A stretch of 64,000 nucleotides of DNA from Aliidongia dinghuensis. GTDB taxonomy: Bacteria > Pseudomonadota > Alphaproteobacteria > ATCC43930 > CGMCC-115725. Where the stretch lies: the NCBI RefSeq assembly GCF_014643535.1, contig NZ_BMJQ01000010.1:186001-250000 (forward strand), written 5' to 3'. Positions 49,046 to 64,000 of this stretch are shown here, piece after piece; position 1 is the first letter of the stretch, and the number at the start of each line of letters is the position of its first letter. Both the position numbers and the translations under genes were made by a program. Below the pieces are notes generated by a model. The model was not told the DNA's origin, searched no databases, and saw only the letters and a list, made by a program, of their open reading frames with translations.

Positions 49046-49352
49046 GAACAGACTCCCCCTCTGCGAGCTCAAAGAGGTCGCGCGGTCGCGGACGCGGCAG
49101 GAACGGTAGCGGGCGCTGCGCTCGATCGCACGTTAAACCTGTGTAATCAGGCTTGCCAGGCCGGTTGCGGGGAACCGAGCCGGCATGGCCATTTCCGGGC
49201 GCTCGCTCGTCATCGGCGAGTACGATGGAATTGACTGCGCTGGCTGGCTTCTAGGCCCCTCGCCTCACCCCAGAAACGACGAGGCCCGCGCCCTCCGTTC
49301 AGGAGAGCGCGGGCCTCGCCCGTTCTAGTACCTAGGCGCCTAACGCCCAGAT
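49046..49352. other. 307-bp gap, NTF2-like gene to rpoC 3' end
   Basis: Contains the rpoC terminator (49280-49318) and presumably the promoter of the NTF2-like gene; no gene or strong promoter pair is seen. Confidence 0.4.
49280..49318 (-). terminator. Terminator downstream of rpoC
   Basis: CGAGGCCCGCGC (49280-49291) pairs exactly with GCGCGGGCCTCG (49307-49318), and the 15-base loop can itself pair CTCC with GGAG. On the minus strand it is followed by TCGTCGTTTCTGG. It lies 35 bp past the rpoC stop, at the end of the rpoBC operon. Confidence 0.8.
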
Positions 49353-53579
<4,227 letters not shown>

Positions 53580-53628
53580 TCATCAGCGCCGCCGCCCGCC
53601 TTGCCGAGTGACTAAACTGCTTACCTGA

Positions 53629-57798
<4,170 letters not shown>

Positions 57799-58067
57799 GA
57801 AAGCCTCTCGTGGTTTGGCCGCCGGCCAACGAGCCGGCGCCGCGTCTCGATCGTTCGTCGCGCAGCACCCGCATTAGGCGAGGACGCGCCGTTCGACCCA
57901 AGTACTCAAAATCAGCGATACCGCCGGAGACGAGCTCCGAGAAACGGCTTCAGCCGGCCGCCGCGACCATGCGACGACCGGCTGGAACTTTCGTTTTCAG
58001 CCCAAGGCCGTCCCGGCACGCAAGCGCCGGTCCGATCCCAGGGTAAGCGTCAGGTCGATCAAGGAGA
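57799..58067 (-). other. rplL-rpoB gap (269 bp)
   Basis: A typical attenuation zone between L7/L12 and rpoB in bacteria. Only short imperfect stems (CCGGC/GCCGG near 58010-58035) are visible; no clear terminator or promoter was found. Confidence 0.35.
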
Positions 58068-58454
58068 TTACTTGACCTCGACCTTGGCGCCGGCCTCTTC
58101 GAGCTGCTTCTTGATCTTCGCAGCTTCGTCCTTGCTGACGCCTTCCTTGACAGCCTTCGGCGCCGCCTCGACCAGGTCCTTGGCTTCCTTGAGGCCAAGG
58201 CCGGTGATCGCGCGGACTTCCTTGATGACGTTGATCTTCTTGTCGCCCGCATCGGCGAGCGTCACGGTGAACTCCGTCTGCTCCTCGGCCGGAGCAGCGG
58301 CGGCACCGCCGCCGGCGGGAGCACCGACGGCCGCAACCGCGACCGGAGCGGCGGCGCTCACGCCCCACTTCTCTTCCAACAGCTTCGAGAGTTCCGCCGC
58401 CTCGATGACGGTGAGGCTCGAGAGTTCGTCAACCAGCTTGCCGAGATCGGCCAT
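58068..58454 (-). CDS. rplL: 50S ribosomal protein L7/L12
   Basis: 128 residues: N-terminal dimer helix ([20 protein letters not shown]), Ala/Gly hinge, C-terminal domain ([20 protein letters not shown]). GGAG lies seven bases before the ATG. Stalk protein that recruits translation GTPases. Confidence 0.97.
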   Translation of the reverse strand: MADLGKLVDELSSLTVIEAAELSKLLEEKWGVSAAAPVAVAAVGAPAGGGAAAAPAEEQTEFTVTLADAGDKKINVIKEVRAITGLGLKEAKDLVEAAPKAVKEGVSKDEAAKIKKQLEEAGAKVEVK

Positions 58455-58499
58455 GATAGTACTCCAGGGATATGGTTAGTTTCGAATGAGAGATAAAGC

Positions 58500-59018
58500 T
58501 CAGGCGGCTTCGCCCTTGGTCGCGTAGGCATTGAAGACCCGTGCGAGCTGGCCGGCCGGTGCTTGCAGCACACCGGCAACCTTCGTCGCGGGAGCCTGCA
58601 GCAAGCCCAGAAGCTTGCCGCGCAGCTCGTCGAGAGAAGGCATGGTCGCGAGCGCCTTGACGCCACTGGCGTCCAGCTTAGTCGCATCGAGGCCACCCCC
58701 GATGATCGTAAGCTTGTCATTCTTACCGGCGAACTCGACCGCGACCTTCGCCGCTGCCACGGGGTCCTTCGAGAAGGCAATAGCCGTCGGACCCGTGAAC
58801 ATCGGCGAAAGATGCTCGAACTTCGTGCCTGCGAGGGCGAGACGCGCGAGCCGGTTCTTCGTCACTTTGAAGCTGCATCCGGCAGCCCGCATGTTCCTGC
58901 GCAGCGACGTCACCTCGTCGGCATCGAGGCCGACCTGATGGGTGACGACGAGGCAGGAGGCGGCCAACAAGGCCCCATGCAGATCACCGACCAGCTTTTC
59001 CTTTGAAGAGCGGTCCAC
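58500..59018 (-). CDS. rplJ: 50S ribosomal protein L10
   Basis: 172 residues: the SSKEKLVGDLHGALLAASCL N-terminus, VTKNRLARLALAGTKFEHLS and a C-terminal helix that holds L12 dimers. Start is GTG 59018 with GGAG seven bases upstream. Confidence 0.96.
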   Translation of the reverse strand: MDRSSKEKLVGDLHGALLAASCLVVTHQVGLDADEVTSLRRNMRAAGCSFKVTKNRLARLALAGTKFEHLSPMFTGPTAIAFSKDPVAAAKVAVEFAGKNDKLTIIGGGLDATKLDASGVKALATMPSLDELRGKLLGLLQAPATKVAGVLQAPAGQLARVFNAYATKGEAA

Positions 59019-59404
59019 TGCTCGTCTCCGACCTAGCCCCGGATGCGTCCAGGCGGGAACGCCTGGCCTCTCCGGGACGTTTGCACGAGGATTCGCTTGG
59101 GAGCTTGACGCTCTTGGACGAACCCGGTTCGCCTGTCCCAGAAGTCTTCATGGCCACGGGATCGGCCGCGCTGCCTTTGGTGAGGAAGGCGCGAAAGAGC
59201 CGTGGTCGTCGAACTCCCGTCTCATGCCGGCATCCCGTTTTTAGGCGAGGATCTTAGGCCGTTGCCCCCTTAAGGGACGCAGGCACCCGCAATCTCGGAC
59301 AGGTTAGGCAAACTCGGCCCCGGCACCCGAAGGAGCCGAGGCCTTGTCTGCCGCTAGACCCGGACGGGCGAGCCCGCCCGGGAATTCCCAACTGCGTGGG
59401 CGCC
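59019..59404 (-). other. 386-bp rplA-rplJ gap with rplJ leader
   Basis: No gene. Near rplA lies an imperfect 11-bp hairpin (CCCGGACGGGC/GCCCGCCCGGG, 59359-59382) and a second one around 59311-59344 followed by TTTG. Near rplJ a 7-bp stem (CCAGGCG/CGCCTGG, 59049-59066) lies 31 bases before the GTG, a position where the L10 autoregulatory leader is expected. Confidence 0.45.
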
Positions 59405-60103
59405 TTACTCGGACGCCACGCTCGACAGTTCGACCTTGAGCCCCGGGCCCATGGTCGAGCTGAGCGAAACCTTCTTGATGTACGTGCCCTTGGCACCGCT
59501 CGGCTTCGCCCGGTTGATGGCGCCGATGAAGGCGCGCACGTTCTCGGCGAGCTGCTCGGCGCCGAACGAGGCCTTGCCGATGCCGGCATGGACGATACCG
59601 GCCTTCTCGGCGCGGAACTCGACCTGGCCGCCCTTGGCCGCCTTGACCGCCTCGGCGACGTTGACCGTGACCGTGCCGAGCTTCGGGTTCGGCATCAGGC
59701 CGCGCGGACCCAGCACCTTACCGAGACGGCCGACGAGCACCATCATGTCCGGCGTCGCGATGCAGCGGTCGAAGTCCATCTGGCCGGCCTGGACCTTCTC
59801 GGCCAGGTCTTCCGCACCGACGATGTCGGCGCCGGCGGCCTCGGCTTCCTTCGCCTTGTCGCCGCGGGCGAACACCGCGACGCGCAGTGTCTTGCCGGTG
59901 CCGTTCGGCAGCAGCACGGTGCCGCGCAGGTTCTGGTCGGCCTTACGCGGGTCGATGCCGAGGTTCATCGAGATCTCGACGGTCTCGTCGAACTTCGACG
60001 TCGCGTTCGACTTCACCAGCTCGATCGCCTTGTCGAGGGCGTAAGCCTGGGTCCGGTCGATGGTGGCCTTGGCGGCCTTCAGACGCTTGCCAACGAAAGC
60101 CAT
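59405..60103 (-). CDS. rplA: 50S ribosomal protein L1
   Basis: 232 residues: [40 protein letters not shown] and [10 protein letters not shown]. It is the L1 stalk protein and in E. coli represses rplKA. Confidence 0.97.
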   Translation of the reverse strand: MAFVGKRLKAAKATIDRTQAYALDKAIELVKSNATSKFDETVEISMNLGIDPRKADQNLRGTVLLPNGTGKTLRVAVFARGDKAKEAEAAGADIVGAEDLAEKVQAGQMDFDRCIATPDMMVLVGRLGKVLGPRGLMPNPKLGTVTVNVAEAVKAAKGGQVEFRAEKAGIVHAGIGKASFGAEQLAENVRAFIGAINRAKPSGAKGTYIKKVSLSSTMGPGLKVELSSVASE

Positions 60104-60107
60104 GACC

Positions 60108-60542
60108 TTACTCCCCCACGACTTCGAGGCCCATCGAGCGGGCCGAACCGATCAGCATCGAGCAAGCGCCCTCGAGGTCCTTGGCGTTCAAGTCCGCCAT
60201 CTTCTTCTGGGCGATGTCGCGGATCTGATCCATGGTCACCTTGCCGACCTTGGCGCCCTTGCCCGGGGTCTGCGTGCCCTTGTCGATGCCAGCGGCCTTC
60301 TTGAGGAAATAGGTGTTCGGCGGCGTCTTGGTCACGAACGTGAACGACCGGTCCGCATAGGCGGTGATGACGACCGGAATCGGCATCCCCGGCTCCATGC
60401 CCTGGGTCTTCGCGTTGAAGTCCTTGCAGAACTGCATGATGTTCAGGCCGCGCTGACCCAGCGCCGGACCGATCGGCGGCGACGGGTTAGCCTTGCCTGC
60501 CGGCACCTGCAGCTTGATGTAGCCGACAATCTTCTTTGCCAA
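60108..60542 (-). CDS. rplK: 50S ribosomal protein L11
   Basis: 144 residues: [20 protein letters not shown] and [20 protein letters not shown]. The start is an unusual TTG at 60542 (no ATG or GTG in frame nearby), with AGGAG nine bases upstream. Confidence 0.95.
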   Translation of the reverse strand: MAKKIVGYIKLQVPAGKANPSPPIGPALGQRGLNIMQFCKDFNAKTQGMEPGMPIPVVITAYADRSFTFVTKTPPNTYFLKKAAGIDKGTQTPGKGAKVGKVTMDQIRDIAQKKMADLNAKDLEGACSMLIGSARSMGLEVVGE

Positions 60543-60706
60543 TTCAACTCACTCCTATGGGAGAGCGAAGCGCGGTTGCGGCCATGGCGAGCCTCCCGCG
60601 CGGTTTGCGCCTGGCCGGGCGGGCCCATCAACGGGCGAGCCCACCAGACAGAACGACGCGACGGCCCCGTTCGCCGAGGCCGCGCGCCGAATTCGTCAAA
60701 ACGTCG

Positions 60707-61240
60707 TCACACCTTCTCGACCTGGGAATACTCCAGATCGACCGGGGTGGCCCGGCCGAAGATCGAGACGGCAACCTTGAGACGCCCCTTCTCCTCGTCG
60801 ACCTCTTCCACCAGGCCGTTGAACGAGGTGAACGGACCGTCGCACACGCGCACCTGGTCGCCGACCTCGTAGACGATCGAGCGCTTCGGCCGCTCGATGC
60901 CTTCCTGGACCTGCTTCATGATCCGGGTCGCCTCGGCCTCGGTGATCGGCGCGGGGCGCAGGCCCTTGCCGCCGAGGAAACCCGTGACCTTCGGCGTGTT
61001 CTTGACCAGGTGCCAGGTGTCGTCGGTCAGGTCCATCTTCAAGAGCACGTAGCCCGGGAAGAACTTGCGCTCGGTCGAGATCTTCGACCCGCGCTTCACT
61101 TCCTGCACCTCTTCGGTCGGCACCAGAATCTCGGCGAAGAAATCCGTCATGCCCTTCTGCTCCGCCTGCTCGCGGATCGACTGGGCAACCTTCTTCTCGA
61201 AGCCGGAATAGACGTGCAGCACGTACCAACGATGCGCCAT
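60707..61240 (-). CDS. nusG: Transcription termination/antitermination protein NusG
   Basis: 177 residues: the NGN domain starts [20 protein letters not shown], with [20 protein letters not shown]. The KOW domain has [20 protein letters not shown]. Begins 4 bp after secE. Confidence 0.97.
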   Translation of the reverse strand: MAHRWYVLHVYSGFEKKVAQSIREQAEQKGMTDFFAEILVPTEEVQEVKRGSKISTERKFFPGYVLLKMDLTDDTWHLVKNTPKVTGFLGGKGLRPAPITEAEATRIMKQVQEGIERPKRSIVYEVGDQVRVCDGPFTSFNGLVEEVDEEKGRLKVAVSIFGRATPVDLEYSQVEKV

Positions 61241-61244
61241 AGAA

Positions 61245-61442
61245 TCAGGCCCCTAGGCTCAGGATCCAGCGCACGCCTTGCGACAGGAGCTGATCGACCG
61301 TAAAGAAGAAAGTGGCGGCGATGAACACCATGACGAACACCATTACGGTCGTCACGGAGGTCTCCTTCCGGGTAGGCCAGGTGACTTTCGTCACTTCCTG
61401 GCGGACCTGCCGCACAAACTCTGCCGGGCTCGTTTTAGCCAT
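61245..61442 (-). CDS. secE: Preprotein translocase subunit SecE
   Basis: 65 residues, the short one-helix form: [20 protein letters not shown] is the conserved amphipathic helix, followed by [20 protein letters not shown] as the single membrane segment. Partner of SecY. Confidence 0.96.
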   Translation of the reverse strand: MAKTSPAEFVRQVRQEVTKVTWPTRKETSVTTVMVFVMVFIAATFFFTVDQLLSQGVRWILSLGA

Positions 61443-61519
61443 GGTACCTGATCAGACCATCCAGAAACGCGACACCACGGGTTGCCCCGTGGCGGTGCTG
61501 TCCATTCGAAACTCTGGGC

Positions 61520-61595
61520 TGGCAGGAGAGGAGGGGCTCGAACCCCCAACCCCCGGTTTTGGAGACCGGTGCTCTACCAATTGAGCTACACTCCT
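61520..61595 (-). tRNA. tRNA-Trp (CCA)
   Basis: A 76-nt cloverleaf with CCA encoded. Anticodon loop CTCCAAA (anticodon CCA) is closed by CCGGT/ACCGG, the T-loop is TTCGAGC, and the D-arm is AGCTCAATTGGTAGAGCA. The acceptor stem AGGAGTG/CTCTCCT has one U6-U67 mismatch. Confidence 0.95.
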
Positions 61596-61666
61596 CCAGG
61601 CCCGGAACACCGAGCCGACCGACGCAAAGAGGGGTTCGCCCATTGCATTGCGACGGCCGGCCGAGT

Positions 61667-61695
61667 GTTATAGGCGGTTTCCCGCCCTTTGGCTA
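61667..61695 (-). promoter_or_regulatory. Candidate promoter for tRNA-Trp-secE-nusG
   Basis: TAGCCA (61695-61690) and TATAAC (61672-61667) on the minus strand are 17 bp apart, immediately after the tuf copy 2 stop. A small hairpin GGCGG-GAAA-CCGCC (61686-61673) lies in the spacer. Confidence 0.45.
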
Positions 61696-61696
61696 G

Positions 61697-62887
<1,191 letters not shown>

Positions 62888-62965
62888 TTCGTTGACGCCT
62901 CACATGCCCGATCAGAGGAAAATGAACAAACCAATATTACCGGCCAGCGCCTAGAGCGGGTCGAC

Positions 62966-63039
62966 TGGAGCGGGTGAAGGGAATCGAACCCTCACAGCCA
63001 GCTTGGAAGGCTGGTGCTCTACCATTGAGCTACACCCGC
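62966..63039 (-). tRNA. tRNA-Gly (UCC)
   Basis: 74 nt with CCA encoded; acceptor GCGGGTG/CACCCGC, anticodon loop CTTCCAA (anticodon TCC) closed by CCAGC/GCTGG, T-loop TTCGATT. Confidence 0.96.
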
Positions 63040-63075
63040 CGAGCCGTTCGCTCGTCAACCGCGCCGATGGTCGCA

Positions 63076-63161
63076 TGGTGGAGGGGGTTGGATTTGAACC
63101 AACGTAGACATACGTCGGCAGATTTACAGTCTGCTGCCATTGACCGCTCGGCCACCCCTCC
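63076..63161 (-). tRNA. tRNA-Tyr (GUA)
   Basis: 86 nt with a long variable arm and CCA encoded; acceptor GGAGGGG/CCCCTCC, anticodon loop CTGTAAA (anticodon GTA), T-loop TTCAAAT. Confidence 0.96.
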
Positions 63162-63200
63162 ACAGCGCTACGACCATCGTCCGGCGCAGCGGAGGAGCGC

Positions 63201-63228
63201 ACTATGTAAATTTCCGAGGCAATGTCAA
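63201..63228 (-). promoter_or_regulatory. Strong sigma-70 promoter for tRNA-Tyr-tRNA-Gly-tuf
   Basis: TTGACA (63228-63223, consensus) and CATAGT (63206-63201) are spaced by 16 bp on the minus strand in an AT-rich stretch. The predicted start is about 33 bases before the mature tRNA-Tyr. Confidence 0.8.
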
Positions 63229-63333
63229 CTGGCGAAAGCGGGTTGCGCAGGGCCGATGCGCCGCAGCACCCCTATGCAGCGCAAGGATTTACGCCTAAGA
63301 GCCGTCGCCGACACTCGTTCTGGAAACCCTGTC

Positions 63334-64000
63334 ATGCGCAAGCGCCCTCGCCCAGCCTCACATCACGCCTCCCAGCATCCCTCGCCGTCGGCGGCGGCGC
63401 CGGCCGCACACCCGGCCGGCGCCGCCAGAGTCGCCGGGCGCGGCAAGTCGGCCGAAGCACGGCCGGCCGGTGGGAAGCCGTCAAGCGGGAAGCCGTCGAG
63501 CGGAAAGCCCATGGGCAGCGACGAGGCCGCGGGCGGCGCGCCCTGGCTCTGGGGCTATCACGCCGTCGAGGCGGCGCTCCGCAACCCGGTCCGCAAGATC
63601 CAGCGCCTGGTCGCGACCGAGGAGGCCGCGGCCGAGCTCGAAAGCCTGCTCGGGGACGCGAGCTCGATCGAGCCGCAGATCGTGCCGCGCGACGCGATCG
63701 CGAAGCTCCTGCCGCCCGGCGCCGTGCACCAGGGCGTGGCACTGCTGGCGAAGCCGCTCGCCCCCTGGCTTCTCGAGGATGTGATCCGGCATCTGGGCAC
63801 GCGCGAGCGGGCGATCGTCGTCGCGCTCGATCAGGTGACCGACCCGCACAACATCGGCGCCATCCTGCGTTCGGCCGCGGCGTTCGGCGCCGCCGCGGTC
63901 ATCCTGCCCGACCGCAATGCCCCCGAAGTCTCTGGCACGCTCGCGAAATCCGCCTCGGGCGCGGTCGAGCACGTGCCGCTCGTTCGCGTCGTCAACCTCG
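63334..64000 (+). CDS. TrmH-family 2'-O-methyltransferase, RlmB-like (cut by window edge)
   Basis: 222 codons visible. Residues 1-70 are a low-complexity basic extension, with GGKPSS/SGKP repeated. Then come LWGYHAVEAALRNPVRKIQRL, the substrate-binding domain of RlmB/TrmH, and the SPOUT core LDQVTDPHNIGAILRSAAAF (motif 1 with catalytic Asn and Arg). Likely the 23S G2251 methylase. The divergent position next to tRNA-Tyr is common in Alphaproteobacteria. Confidence 0.88.
   Translation, partial: MRKRPRPASHHASQHPSPSAAAPAAHPAGAARVAGRGKSAEARPAGGKPSSGKPSSGKPMGSDEAAGGAPWLWGYHAVEAALRNPVRKIQRLVATEEAAAELESLLGDASSIEPQIVPRDAIAKLLPPGAVHQGVALLAKPLAPWLLEDVIRHLGTRERAIVVALDQVTDPHNIGAILRSAAAFGAAAVILPDRNAPEVSGTLAKSASGAVEHVPLVRVVNL

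Overview
The window is a high-GC chromosomal segment from an alphaproteobacterium, most plausibly of the Rhodospirillales group. This is inferred from the ATP12-type F1 assembly chaperone next to a HtrA/RarA/RluC operon, the propionyl-CoA carboxylase genes, the 338-residue RpoA, and the order rlmB / tRNA-Tyr / tRNA-Gly / tuf / tRNA-Trp / secE. No insertion sequence, prophage, CRISPR array or rRNA gene was seen, and the genus cannot be fixed from sequence alone.

Positions 1-28600 are mixed metabolic and envelope genes. They run as follows: a sugar mutarotase (cut by the window edge) with a GDSL esterase; a PaaI thioesterase/SDR pair; a MocR regulator divergent from a CMD-family protein and a GNAT acetyltransferase; a probable metal-linked cluster (LolD-like ATPase, FtsX-like permease with a His/Asp loop, secreted HD-like protein, DUF3299-like protein); a haem-oxygenase-fold diiron protein; pccB-2TM-pccA-acyP; an RND efflux operon ending in a DOPA-dioxygenase-like gene; an OmpA porin; the compact operon degQ-rarA-rluC-gph-atp12; a small ribbon-helix-helix gene cluster; and a cysteine-cluster protein.

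Positions 28690-46222 (minus strand) hold a nearly continuous str-S10-spc-alpha supercluster. In transcription order it is rpsL, rpsG, an EF-G-like gene, tuf, rpsJ, rplC, rplD, rplW, rplB, rpsS, rplV, rpsC, rplP, rpmC, rpsQ, rplN, rplX, rplE, rpsN, rpsH, rplF, rplR, rpsE, rpmD, rplO, secY, adk, rpsM, rpsK, rpoA, rplQ. The striking feature is the fusA slot: instead of a ~690-residue EF-G it carries a 395-residue protein that stops after domain II and has lost key GTPase residues. Several gaps hold strong hairpins or promoters (str leader, rplO-secY, adk-rpsM, rpsK-rpoA).

Positions 46554-49045 are a short island of accessory genes (a secreted protein, an SDR, an NTF2-like protein and a 44-codon ORF). 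Positions 49353-63161 (minus strand) are the rpo/L11 region: tRNA-Tyr, tRNA-Gly, a second tuf, tRNA-Trp, secE, nusG, rplK, rplA, rplJ, rplL, rpoB, rpoC. A good sigma-70 promoter precedes tRNA-Tyr. The two tuf genes are almost identical, with homology ending at the CDS borders. A divergent rlmB runs off the right edge.
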